Part shown: piece after piece, positions 34,972 through 45,468 of the stretch
Layout: each line of letters begins with the position of its first letter
Position numbering within the stretch: the first letter of the stretch is position 1
Assembly: GCA_963932465.1 (NCBI GenBank)
Contig: OZ010796.1
Location: forward strand, 80,423,292 to 80,487,291
Reading direction: 5' to 3'
DNA length: 64,000 bases
Source: Maratus speciosus
Lineage: Eukaryota > Arthropoda > Arachnida > Araneae > Salticidae
The notes under the pieces: generated by a model
What the model was told of the DNA's origin: nothing
Database searches by the model: none
Seen by the model: the letters and a program-made list of their open reading frames with translations, nothing else
Made by a program: the position numbers and the translations under genes

Positions 34972-34991
34972 TTTCGCAGAAACATACAGGG

Positions 34992-35162
34992 CAGTGGCGT
35001 AGCCAGGTTGGGGGTCCAAATGCTCTGAATACCACTAATTATGTAATGTGTTCTTCGCCTTATTAGATTGGAGAATTTTCAGCTATTCATCAAGACGAAG
35101 AAAACTTTGGAATATTAATTGTATCCAGAGCATTTTGACCCCCCACCCTGGTTCCGCCACTC
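34992..35162. mobile_element. hAT-type MITE, CAGTGGCGTAGCC family
   Basis: Ends CAGTGGCGTAGCCAGG and CCCTGGTTCCGCCACT. Flanking octamers ATACAGGG and ATACGGGG match 7 of 8. The inner AATACCACTAATTATGTAA is part of the arms. Copies: 48983 (truncated) and 52889; a trace at 57683. Confidence 0.85.
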
Positions 35163-35201
35163 ATACGGGGAAGAGCGTTTTTCCTGTGGCGAGTTCCATG
35201 G

Positions 35202-35380
35202 GTTTTTGTAGTGTAAGTCACATAACTGAAAACTGCTATGCTTGTTCGCCACAGTTATTTTTGAAAAGTTTGCTTGGCCTTATTCAATTATTAAGATATC
35301 TCACAAATTATAAGTCACATTTTTCAGTTCTAAAATACTGGCATAAAAAAATCGTAGCATGTGACTTACACTACAAGAAC
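35202..35380. mobile_element. Palindromic MITE, TTGTAGTGTAAGTCACAT arms
   Basis: The left arm TTGTAGTGTAAGTCACAT is mirrored at about 35355-35376 (ATGTGACTTACACTACAA). The inner CTTGGCCTTATTCAATTATT is the centre. No target duplication identified. Confidence 0.7.
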
Positions 35381-35385
35381 CGCCA

Positions 35386-35945
35386 ACCGGGCTACTTTGG
35401 GCCACTTTTTCCTGGTTTCACTCACATTTCCATTATTAAATGTTATATGTGATTTTTAAACGTCGAAATGAAGTTGTAAACAATTAATATGAAACAATGA
35501 TGCAAACTGTATGGTTTTAAAGAGGAAATTTTTTATTTTTTTATTTTTAAACTATTTTTAATGTTTTGGAACAAAGTAGCCCCTGCTAGGGGCTTCTTTG
35601 GTCCATTAGTTTCATATAAAATGAATACATTTTTATGGAAACCCCCTTTCAATAGCATTTGCTAATAAATTAACACAACAAGACCAATAAACAATTTTTT
35701 TTTTTTTTAAACATTTAAACATAATAAACCAATTGTTAATATTAAAGAAACGAGAAACGGTTTTCGGCATTTTATCCTCAGCAACTGGAACAAAAACAAT
35801 TCATGTAACATTTTACAACAGTAACATTTGAAAAAAAAATGTTACTTAAAACATGTTTTAGAAGATTTGGTTGTACAAAAGGCATTTCTAAGTAATTGGG
35901 GCTATTTTGGGACCAAAACAGACCTGGCACAAAGTAGCCCCGAAA
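35386..35945. mobile_element. Element with repeated GGGGCTACTTTG motif
   Basis: The motif occurs at the left end (GGGCTACTTTGGGCC), inverted near 35574, direct near 35898 and inverted near 35931. The body is AT-rich and non-coding. The layout resembles 41183-42516 and 9488-9831 although the motif differs. Confidence 0.45.
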
Positions 35946-36167
35946 TACTAGTTTTCATGCTAGCTTTGTGAAAACTTAAAAATTTTTTGCCAAAATAGAA
36001 TGTTAAAGGAAAAATTATGATCACACGTAAATTACAGGTTACTAAAGGTAAAATTTTGAAACTTACTTTATTTGTAGTTCTTATCAAGATTGTTTCACAA
36101 TGGAAAGTTTGGAGAGTTAAAATCTACACACGAAAATAGTTATTTACAAACACATTCAGTGGTGCCA

Positions 36168-36213
<46 letters not shown>

Positions 36214-36675
36214 ACACCCCAAACTCTTCAAATACCCTACAATAGGGTATAAGTTATTTTTCAAGGGCAAAAACTCCAAATTATCTTGCATTGTTTGTTC
36301 AATACAAAGAATAAAATATTTTTTGTGGGATGGACGAAAGTAATCCCGTAAGGACAAAGTAGGTTGACGGCACTCATTAAAATAGCCTTGTACTTGTTGC
36401 AGAAACGTATCACAAATTTATTTATAAAAAGTTACTGGTTTTCAAAAAATGGACAAGTAGGATATGCGTATGATGTTAAAATCTCTCATCAGCAAAATCA
36501 TTAATCACATTTCTGAAATGTGTACAACACGGCTGTTCAACCTGTCAACGACAAATACTAATAATTCCGGATAGTAATTTTCGTTTTATTCAATCTCGGA
36601 AATTAGGGAAATTCATAGGAAGAAAATTACTAACATAATCACATACCACGAATGCCAGGTTGGACATTACTTATG
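35946..36675. other. AT-rich DNA with a 40-base A run
   Basis: A run of about 40 A at 36171-36210, directly followed by TTACACCCC, could be a retroposon tail; no body recognised. Confidence 0.4.
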
Positions 36676-36677
36676 TA

Positions 36678-37978
36678 CAGTCGTGGGAAAAAAAAAGTAA
36701 ACACCCCCTAATAACTCCTCAACAAATCGTCGTAGAAGAAAGTTACTGGTACCGAACGATTGGAAATAAAGTCTACTTTTAAATGATGTATATGAAATTT
36801 TCTTAGGGGGTCATCTACATATTAAAATGAATCCAAACTTCATTTTTTCAATAGCAATACCCAATTTCAACGAGATATTTCAAATCTTCGGTTCAAACTA
36901 TGCCTAGACACCAAATTTCAAGTCATTTGAATGATAAGTTTTTGAATTATAAACATTCAAAATTTAGTGCTTCTAATGTTAAATTACATTTTCATATATT
37001 TATTTATATCTCCCGAAATTATGCTCCTAATGTGCTTTTTTTGTTTTTTGTTTTTTGTTTTTTGTTTTTTTTAAGTAATAATACTAATATACCCAAACAT
37101 AAATAAGCTGAATTTGCAATTTTTATAATTTTATGATATGAATTATGAATTATGAAATTAATATTCGAAAAAATTATGAATTGCAACCTACAATTTTTTT
37201 GATGGATTTAGATTTATTAAGTCTTGCTTTATAGAAATTCAAAAATTTCACAATTTTCTTCCAAGTAGTTTTCAAATTATGCTTAAAAAACGGCAAAATG
37301 ATGGTTTAACCCTTTCAGGGGCAAGGCATTTCTGATCCAAAAATGCTCAAATAATTAATTCACACCACAATTCACGAACTAATTTATTTGGAAATAACCA
37401 AAAGCCTTTCTTCACATATATTATGAGGTCGAAATTGTACTAAAAAATTATTGGTGTCATTTGTCAGTTTGGGCATTAAAATTTAGCGGTTGCAGACTGC
37501 AAACGGCGCCCCTGAAAGGGTTAAGGGGCCGTCTATGATGGAAGTGAGCAGACATTTTGAAATTTATTCTGCTGTACTGTAATCAAACAGGTTTCATAGA
37601 CGCTTAAACGTGCCCTGATCAAGAAGGCGGCTCTCTCGGTTAACAATCCAGTACGGAACTTCAATTTGGATACAGTCCTTAAAATACGCTCGTTTTAAAA
37701 TAATTAATTTCTCGGAAACTTATGGTACGAATTGCATGAAAATTCGTCTTTAGGCTAATTGAAGGGTGTAGAGTTCATTTATGCTGTCAGAATTGGGTAC
37801 TGCTATTGAAAAAAATAAAGTTATGGTTCGTTTTAATATGTAGATGGCCTCCTAAGCCAATTTTATATACATCATTTAAAAATAGACTTTATTTCCAATC
37901 GTTCGGTACCAGTAACTTTCTTCTACGATAATTTGTTGAGGAGTTAGTAGGGGGTGTTTACTTTTTTTTCCACGACTG
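36678..37978. mobile_element. Tc1/mariner-like element with ~200-bp TIRs, no transposase
   Basis: Flanked by TA on both sides. Ends CAGTCGTGGGAAAAAAAAAG and the mirror. TIRs extend to about 36890 and from about 37787, including a GGTACCGAACGATTGGAAAT block. The interior has no transposase motif; a TTAA MITE sits inside at 37310-37520. A non-autonomous derivative of a long-TIR Tc1-like family. Confidence 0.85.
37310..37520. mobile_element. Nested TTAA MITE, CCCTTTCAGGGGCAAGG family
   Basis: TTAA at 37306 and 37521. Ends CCCTTTCAGGGGCAAGG and GGCGCCCCTGAAAGGG. The inner TTCACACCACAATTC is mirrored by AATTATTGGTGTCA. Confidence 0.88.
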
Positions 37979-37989
37979 TACACTGTGCC

Positions 37990-38560
37990 ACGGGTTGATC
38001 ATGGAACTATTAATAAATAGGAACTGACATATCCTTAAAATAGTGAAGCATCAACTGTAACCGCTATCTCAGGCGTTGTTTACGGCCGGTGGTAACTTCC
38101 ACCAGTATGTTTATATAGAAATTTTCAACTTATTTAAACGTATATTACAAAATTTCAGTCATAAATAATGGTAGAAACAGATTTTCATTTTTACTGGTAG
38201 GAATTTGTTTTGGCAATAGTTAGGTACTGCGTTTCCGCCATATTGTGACAACCAGGAAAACAAACTGACAGTTTTAATAAGCATACTGACACCAGTAAAA
38301 ACAAACAAAAGTTGTTACGACATTTTTGAGAAAAATTTCCATCAACAAGACGTAGAAATAAGACAAAATTTTCTATCAAATTTTACTGGTGGGATGTTCG
38401 CTCTAGTGGTAATCAGAAACTGGAGAACCTATTTAAAAAAAGCAGCCGCCATCTTGTGACAATCTCCTCAGTTACTTCACTCGCAACTGGTATACAGCGA
38501 ACTACATGTCGCCTCCTCTTTATTCATAACTCCATTGGGTTGATAAAACAGACGTCACAA
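37990..38560 (+). repeat. Copy B of a ~550-bp inverted pair
   Basis: Opposite-orientation partner of 32030-32590. Contains TGAAGCATCAACTGTAACCG, TTCCACCAGTATGTTTATAT, CTTATTTAAACG and a second ACCAGTAAAAAC/TTTTACTGGTGG pair, as if two palindromes were joined. Confidence 0.7.
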
Positions 38561-38584
38561 ATACACAGTTGTCATTACTATTTG

Positions 38585-38731
38585 CATAGTTGTCAACTTT
38601 TCTTTTTTTGTACCACAAAAATTTTATAGAAATTTTTTTCTTATTTAATCGGCAGATTACCGTGACTTAAAAGGTAAAAATTACTATAAACTTTTTGTGG
38701 TTCAAAAAAGCGTAAGATGTTAGCAGCTATG
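38585..38731. mobile_element. MITE, CATAGCTGCC family
   Basis: Ends CATAGTTGTCAACTTTTC and TTAGCAGCTATG. Flanks TATTTG and TACTTG (5 of 6). Inner GTACCACAAAAATTTTAT and CTTATTTAATCGG. Confidence 0.83.
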
Positions 38732-38737
38732 TACTTG

Positions 38738-39914
38738 TCATTACTTTTAATGGCAGAAAATTTACGACTAAATGCTTTGAAACTTTCTTTTGAAATAGTT
38801 GCTGTTGTCCTGGTGGCACACGGTTCCGCCACCTCATCATTATGTATCTGGTGTTCCACTCTAAAAAATATATATAATTATCAAGCATATACAAATTGCA
38901 TTTGGAAAGAGAGTAAAATGTCTGTCAAAATTATAGATTTAAAAATTAATTATTTTAGTTAATTTACGATGTGTCTAACCTTTTAATTTCAAATTTAAAA
39001 AACTCTGTCTAAAGAAAGGCTTTTTTAAAATTTTACTATATTACAATTTTTTTTACATAAATAAAATTTTTAAGATATATAAAAAATTTCAATTCACGAC
39101 TAAATACCTCTTAAAATAATAAAAATTCAGATGCAGAAAATTATAAATTGAAATAGTTTATTGATCGCTACAATTTGAAAATGCATCGCTAAATTTATTT
39201 GAAAGTCAGCCTTGCTTAAATTTTAAGAGCTATGTAACATTATTTGGCTCCATAGGAAATTTCTAAAATGAGAAAGTTTTGAACCGATTTTTGAAAGCGT
39301 AATGAATAAAATATCAGATAGTTCATGCATTATTTTAACATTATTTTCTGACATGATATGTTAAATTAAACATGAGAAAAACATTTACAGATCTATCTTA
39401 TCGTTGTGTAAGAAGAACATATGGAACATTTTGATACTCATTAGGAATTATAAAGAATCATAATAGAATATTTCACACAGGATGCATGGGTGCTGTAGTG
39501 CATTTTGAATACCACTTTTTCTTTACAGAAAAAATGTGACTTCTTTAATCCAAAAAAATTTGCGATTAAAGAAGTCACATTTTTCTATACATAAATAGTT
39601 GCATTAAAATCACATCCCTTGGCTCCTTTGAGAATGCATCTTTTATTTTTGAACCCTCAAAACTAATAATAGATTCGGCACGATCCTTAATTTTAGGTAG
39701 CATTTTTTGTCCAAAAGTAATATTTGTCCTATTTAATCGCCAAAATAGTTACAAATTGTTTTATTCAAACTATTTCCGAATAAAAATATTTAGAATAGAA
39801 ATCTCAGAAAGTCAGGCCAAAATTAATAAGCGTAAAAATTTGTAGCCAAAAGTAAGAATGGTGCTCACCCTGTATAAATTACATACTTTTGTTTATATAA
39901 ATAATCCAAACATC

Positions 39915-39951
<37 letters not shown>

Positions 39952-40163
39952 TATTTTTTGTTACTCACGACACTTCGCTACTTATTTCAGATGTTTGCGG
40001 GACACATTTTGAAATATTGTAAATATTTTTGGATGTGTAACGATATGTTCTATAGAAGTTCTGTTCAAAATTTTTAGTAGGCTGGCGGTCAGTATTGGCA
40101 GATTGGGGAAACTATTTATACAAAATATCTGTCATTTTTCAAAAAAAGTAATATTTGATTTAT
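38738..40163. other. AT-rich DNA without recognisable gene
   Basis: Open frames at 38641-38962 overlap on opposite strands around the MITE and match nothing known. A run of A lies at about 39919-39949. A perfect short hairpin is listed separately. Confidence 0.4.
39530..39584. repeat. Perfect 21-bp hairpin
   Basis: AAAAATGTGACTTCTTTAATC at 39530-39550 is exactly mirrored at 39564-39584 with a 13-base A/T-rich loop. It could be the centre of a decayed palindromic element or a small hairpin RNA; nothing decides. Confidence 0.75.
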
Positions 40164-40167
40164 TTAA

Positions 40168-40563
40168 CCCTTTCCAAAGCAAAGTACTTATGATGGTAAA
40201 ATGTTTAAATTCATAGCAGGATTTATGCACACATTTATTTTTAAATGAAAAAAAAGTTCTTTTTTTTTCATGTACATTGTACAGGGCTCCCAAATGGTCC
40301 GCCAACTGAATACCAATATTATTTTAGAAAAATTTTCTTTTTAGATTTTTCTTACAAACCGCCCCGCAGACACCATTAAAAGTTAATTCTAGCACAAACC
40401 TACTATAAAATTTTCTGTATAAATTTATTGGTATTCAGTTGGCGGACCATTTAGGAGCCCTGATTGTAAAAGCGAAATTTTTATCCAAAATTCACGTGCC
40501 ATCGTGGCGTTTGGGGGATTAAAATTAAATGAAATATGGAACAAACCACCGTCCTTCAAGAAG
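40168..40563. mobile_element. TTAA MITE, GGGGCAAG family, with insertion
   Basis: TTAA at 40164; the right flank has drifted to GTAA. Body as in 53605-53813 (AATTCACGTGCCATCGTGGC, TTAAAATTAAATG). Split by 40282-40462. Confidence 0.75.
40282..40462. mobile_element. Nested MITE, CAGGGCTCCCAAATGGTCCG family
   Basis: Ends CAGGGCTCCC and GGAGCCCTG. Flanked by exact ATTGTA, 6 bp. Inner AATACCAATATTATTTTAG mirrored by AATTTATTGGTATT. Confidence 0.85.
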
Positions 40564-40952
40564 GTAATGACAGACTGGTTGTGTCTAAATACAGCAAAGA
40601 TTTCACGTCCGGAAAAATGGTAAATATTTTGATTTAAAAATATCCGAAATCTGGATAAAGTGTTACGGGTGCCATGTTGAACTGCCCAGGTAAATTTAAT
40701 CTATTTGATCAAAACTAGTTCAAATGCGGCCTGTGTGAAACCACAGATTTCGAAAAGAAATTTTTGCTTTAATTAATCATAGACTTTCAGCGATCAAATC
40801 AGGCGAAATTTTCTCTTCAAAATTAGTGGTTCTGGTAGGACTACAGCTGTACGACACTGTATTGGATAAAACTGTTACCCTCAAGGTATCTAAATTTTCA
40901 ATACCAACTCTTTGCGGTGGAAGCACTCCTCCCAGGAACAGGCATCTCTTAA

Positions 40953-41171
40953 CCCCTTAACGGTCGCATTAAATTACATTTTGAAAATTCCAATTCCTTA
41001 TTGGCACCACTTTTTTAAAAAAGAAATATTCACCTTATTTATCGACAGGTAAAATGATTCCATAATAAAGCCAATTACACTATTTTATAAAACAGGTGGG
41101 AATCAAACAAATCTGAATAATCCGAATCAAAGACACAGCCCGTCAATATGACGGGAGCGAAAATTACGGGG
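40953..41171. mobile_element. TTAA MITE, CCCCTTAACGGTCGC family
   Basis: TTAA at 40949 and 41172. The inner TTATTGGCACCACTTTTTT is mirrored by AACAGGTGGGAATCAAAC. The right end is GACGGGAGCGAAAATTACGG. Confidence 0.87.
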
Positions 41172-41182
41172 TTAAAAGAGTA

Positions 41183-42516
41183 AGGGAAGACGGGGTACAA
41201 TGAAACAAGGGGTACAAAGAAACATTACTTGTAAAATCAATCAAATTTGCCATAGAGAGTTGCAGTTCATATATATATTGTACAACTATATGTCCCAATT
41301 ACTGATGTGATTTGGATACATTCACACTTCTACAACAGTAGCAATAGAAGATTATTGCTTTCACACCATTGAAAGTAACTTTCTTTACTAAAAGTAATTT
41401 TTTTTCTTTTTCCTCGTTGTTATATGTAATAATTATTTTTTCTATACATTGTTATCTTTGGGTTGTTGTCTTCATACCTCCAAAACCAAACTAAAAAAAA
41501 TAAATATTAGAAGTTTGAAAATAAATTTTTATTTAATAACCTCAGTGCGGGGTACAATGAAACACTTGCAGACGGGGTACAATGAAACATGTTTTATTAT
41601 AGTAATAAAAGTAGTAAATAGAATATATTAGAAGTAAGAGTAGGAAAACAGAAAAAAAAGAGTTTTGTTCTAACTAGGTCAGTAAAAAATGCTCTTGTTA
41701 AGCAATTAAAAAATAGAAAGAGAAAAAAAAGCTAAGAAGGGATTGTTTTGAAAACAAACTCTGCCTGCTACAGACTCTGATGATGATCCAGATTTTTTTT
41801 CCAGGCCCAGCTGGTCATTGAGGTACTAAGAATGAGATCCACTCACAACATGTATGGCACAAGCAGTATCCGTATAAATGGAAACATAAGGAAATATATG
41901 CCGTTGGAGAAATCATACATTTAAATTAAGTCAAATGTGAAGTACTTGATATAAAAAGACTTCAACCTAGTTTTAATTAATTTTTTTTAGAAACTTACAT
42001 TTAAAAAAAAAACTCATTGTGTTAAAACTACCACCCCATATTCCTTCAGGAGCAACTGAAATATAAGCACAAATGCTAATTTTTGAAACTGACTGGAGCC
42101 AATTTAATATAAAATGAAAGGTATTTCTTAAACTAATAGAATTTTCTTATTTTTCATCTTAGACTATAATATTTTTATCAAAATCTTTATTAATCAAGTT
42201 TTGTTTTTGTATTTATCTCATTTTTCATAAAATAAACTATACTGGGTGAAAATTGCTTCCATCATTTGGAGTGTTTCATTGTACCCCAGTATGTGTTTCA
42301 TTGTACCCCGGCATATGGGGTACAATGAAACACTGTAAGACATTTATATTTTGTTATTTTTCAAGCATAAAAATATTGTTTAGAACCTAATAAAAATTTA
42401 TTTAGATGGGGAAAATACAAGATTAAAAATATGCCTTAATTATATTTTTGTGCATGCAAAATTGTGGATAGGAAAAAAAATTAGTAAATTTTGTTTCATT
42501 GTACCCCGTCTTCCCC
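41183..42516. mobile_element. 1.3-kb element with repeated GGGGTACAATGAAACA
   Basis: Flanked by TA. The ends are AGGGAAGACGGGGTACAATG and its mirror. The motif GGGGTACAATGAAAC recurs inside at about 41548, 41576 and 42307, and inverted near 42273 and 42292. No transposase is recognised. A short stretch near 41760-41830 (Pro-Ala-Thr-Asp-Ser-Asp-Asp-Asp-Pro) could be a remnant of one. Confidence 0.75.
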
Positions 42517-42518
42517 TA

Positions 42519-43480
42519 TATTCGTTTTGTACCACTTTAATTAAAGAGTCATTTTTGCTTGCACTTTGACACGAGGAATTTACTAAAAAATGTACTTTTA
42601 AATATAGTGGTACGAATAGAATAAAAAATTGAATAATGTATATAAAGCTTGTGCGGCTATTTACCAACATTCGACCGCAAAGGGTTAACTTATCTTTCTA
42701 CAGTGAGAAAATTTCATTGATTAACTAAGGCAAAGTTTTCAGTTAACAGTTTTGGGACATCAAGTTTTTATCTTTTTATTAAAGAGGCATTCTTGAGGTC
42801 GCTATCTTGCATACTTTACCAAACAGCATTTCTTTAACTGCCTTTGTATTACACATATCTTCTTTACTATTTATGTGTAAATTACATTGTATTACACAAC
42901 CCGTTGATTTTTAAAACAGAGAAAATTCATTTTATGTTACGGCGAGATATTTATTGATTAGCATTTGGACAGGGTTAAAAATATTCGTAAGAAGTAACAG
43001 ACAAATTTCATACTTTTTGTGGTCATATTTTATGTAAATTTAAAATGCAATAGTGGTTATCCGTATTATATTAAAATAAATCATTTATTTGGTATGGGGC
43101 AAACGACTTGCCTCAATTTCAAACAAAAATATTTTACTTTGAATGGAATGTACGTATAGTAACAAGTTTAATAGTCTATTTTATTTATTTATTTATTTCA
43201 GTATTTCATTCTTTAGGAAAGTTACAATAAAACAAAACATAAATTTAATTTTACAGAAAAATGTGAAAAAGAAATAAGAAAAATTATTCAGTAATACGTT
43301 GTGTCAGGAGTCGTACGTTTCATGCAATTTTTCAGATTATTTTTTAATAGAAAATTAAATCTAGGCTAAACGCGCGAAATTTCGTCTTATTTAAGAAGAT
43401 ATGTTCTCTAAGAAAATACTGGTGCCGAAGAATTTCCAAGTCATGAAATTTCAGGACATGTACTACCCTTGGTTGTATGT
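42519..43480. other. AT-rich DNA with one decayed palindrome
   Basis: A (TTTA)n run near 43178. Around 43345-43450 the phrases TAGGCTAAACGCGCGAAATT and AATACTGGTGCCGAAGAATT match the right half of 53935-54127. No coding signal. Confidence 0.45.
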
Positions 43481-43485
43481 ATATA

Positions 43486-43666
43486 CAGGGGTGTAAAAAT
43501 CTAGTCGCCAGCGGGCAGTCTCCCACCAGTAAATTTTATTAGTTATTTTCGCTTAAATTTTATTAGCCTTCTTACAAAAAATTTAGACGAAATATTATAC
43601 GAAAAATAACGAATAAAGTTTAGTTGGGAGAGACTGTCCGCTGGAGCCTAGATTTTTATACCCCTG
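43486..43666. mobile_element. hAT-type MITE, CAGGGGTGTAAAAATCTAG family
   Basis: 181 bp with an exact 8-bp duplication TGTATATA on both sides. Inner CCCACCAGTAAATTTTATTA mirrored. Same family as 11538. Confidence 0.9.
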
Positions 43667-43939
43667 TGTATATATTAAGTTGTCCCAAAAGTTTTTACAA
43701 AACAATTAACCATTCGAAATTTCGAAAACGGTGAGATTTTATTGCAGTATATATATATCCATTCTGCTCAATATTCTTTTATTTCTCCGGAAGTTTCATA
43801 ATGCCTTCTTTCCTAAACCTTTGTGATTTGTTGGCAAAATACACTGGTCATCAAAATTAAAGGATAATGACAGAAATTAAACCTAGCTGATACTGAATAG
43901 AAAGTTATTAATAGAAATTTGTACAAAAGCATTATTTAA

Positions 43940-44139
43940 CACTAGAACGCCCGGAAATTTTGCTCAAGTTTCATAAAAATATTTCATCCCAGAATTTTTA
44001 TTTAAAATTATTTAACTGATTTATTTAACGTAATTCTGCGTCGCTTAAATTTAACTTATTTTATGAAAATAATTCTGGTTCCAATGGACTTTTTATCATG
44101 TGGTCGGAGTCGAATCGACTCCTTCCGGGCGTTCTAGTG
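43940..44139. mobile_element. TTAA MITE, CACTAGAACGCCCGG family
   Basis: Exactly 200 bp between TTAA sites; ends CACTAGAACGCCCGGAA and the mirror. Inner CCAGAATTTTTATTTAAAA matches the CCCTCCGTCTACC family core, though the ends differ. Confidence 0.9.
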
Positions 44140-44175
44140 TTAACATAAATTGCAATGTTTATCAGTTGATTATTC

Positions 44176-44565
44176 CTTGGCTCCCACTCGCTCCGTTTTT
44201 TGAACACCACTTTTATTTAACCCATTAGCGCCCAAATTATTAACTTCGTTAAAATGTAAATTTTGGATTTCCCACCACTTTTAAAAAAAGAGTACTTTTT
44301 ATCCTATTTTATCAAGGAATTTGTTTTGTGAAACAAATTATATGTGTATCTTCATATTTACTGGTGTGAAAAGCGCTTTCTTGCCATTAAGGCTAGCGTC
44401 CTCAAATGATGACACTGGGCGTTAATGGGTTAAAGAAGAGTCTTTTTATAAATCTCGAAGAAACATACTGGGAAGAGCGTTTTTCTGGTAATTGTTGCAG
44501 AAACCTACCACGAATTTCTTTCTAAAAAATGACTGGTTTCTAAAAGACGGACCAGCGGGAGAAAT
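44176..44565. mobile_element. Palindromic MITE, GGCTCCCACTCG family, with insertion
   Basis: Left half CTTGGCTCCCACTCGCTCCG and TTGAACACCACTTTTATTTAA; the right half after 44433 has the mirror. The TTAA MITE 44221-44429 sits in its central TTTATTTAA. Relatives: 61395 and 33724. Confidence 0.75.
44221..44429. mobile_element. Nested TTAA MITE, CCCATTAGCGCCCA family
   Basis: TTAA on both sides. Ends CCCATTAGCGCCCA and TGGGCGTTAATGGG. Inner TTTCCCACCACTTTT mirrored by TTTACTGGTGTGAAA. Confidence 0.88.
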
Positions 44566-45017
44566 GTTATTCTCACAATATTGAAATTAATACCAAATTT
44601 ATAGAAACTGGAAAATGCTGGAAAAAATAAGTTACCTATTGGGAAAAAGTTTTTTCTTTAATATGGAGTATGGCCACCTCGGCCAGATATGCATATCTCA
44701 CATCTTGATTTCATAGACTTTGCCAAAGTGTTAATCAAGTCTTGTGGAATTGCACGCAACTCTTCTAAAAGTGAAGTTTTCAGCTCCTGGAGGAGCCGGA
44801 GAGGAATTTGGCACGACGAAAGTTGGCGCCCTAAGACTTCCTGCGCATACTCAATCGGGTTCAAGACGAGTTAGTAAGGTGGCCAATCCATTCGAGTGAA
44901 TCTTCTGTTTGCAAGTATTCTGACACCGCATACCGTCGGTACCATGTCAAACTATCCAATGTGAAAACAGTGGGCTGCTTATTTTAAATTCAGATTTCTT
45001 GATTGTCACCTCTGTTC

Positions 45018-45223
45018 CTTTCCGGCACGGGCAATTTTTGTTGTAAAATGATGAAATGATCGACTGACACCGGAATTTTAAAACGACTTTCTCAGAAATT
45101 AAAAACATGTTACTTTTACTATTCATTGTAAAAGCAAAATTTTACTAAAATATCCTTGGTGCCGATCGTAAGTTTGGAATTAAAATTAGGTATCCCGATC
45201 CGGGCACAGTGTGCCGGAAAGTG
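45018..45223. mobile_element. Nested TTAA-type MITE, TTTCCGGCACGG family
   Basis: Right flank TTAA at 45224, left flank drifted (TTCC). Ends TTTCCGGCACGGGC and GTGTGCCGGAAAG. Related to 61037 and 63596. Confidence 0.75.
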
Positions 45224-45317
45224 TTAAAATAGTAAAACTAGCCTCATTTAACCTTGTTTAATGACATATTAATTAAGGAGAAAACAAGGGGAATGTTACC
45301 ATTTCAAGAAAGTGGTG

Positions 45318-45468
45318 CATAGCTGCCAACTTTTACACTTTTATACTACCACTAAAATTTAATATAGATTTATGTCGTGTTTAATCGTGTGATTTCGACG
45401 ATTAAATAAGAAAACATTTACAATAAAATTTTAGTGGTAAGAAGAAAGCGTAAACGTTAGCAGCTATG
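45318..45468. mobile_element. Nested MITE, CATAGCTGCC family
   Basis: Flanked by exact GTGGTG, which overlaps the host's own AAGTGGTG inner box. Inner TACCACTAAAATTTAATA mirrored. Confidence 0.88.

Larger units (their letters stand above)
33724..35190. mobile_element. Palindromic element, GCTCCCACTCG family, interrupted twice
   Basis: The left part GCGCTCCCACTCGTTCGTTT and the right part (AGAAACATAC, then GGGGAAGAGCGTTTTTCCTG) match the two halves of 44176-44565. Between them lie the 1.2-kb foldback element and a hAT MITE. The right end is unclear. Confidence 0.5.

Noticed and set aside
36171..36210. SINE tail
   Set aside because: A long A run, but no Pol III boxes or duplicated flanks were found next to it.
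38641..38962. Opposite-strand genes around 38.8 kb
   Set aside because: They extend from the arm of a MITE and mirror each other's open frame; no motif.
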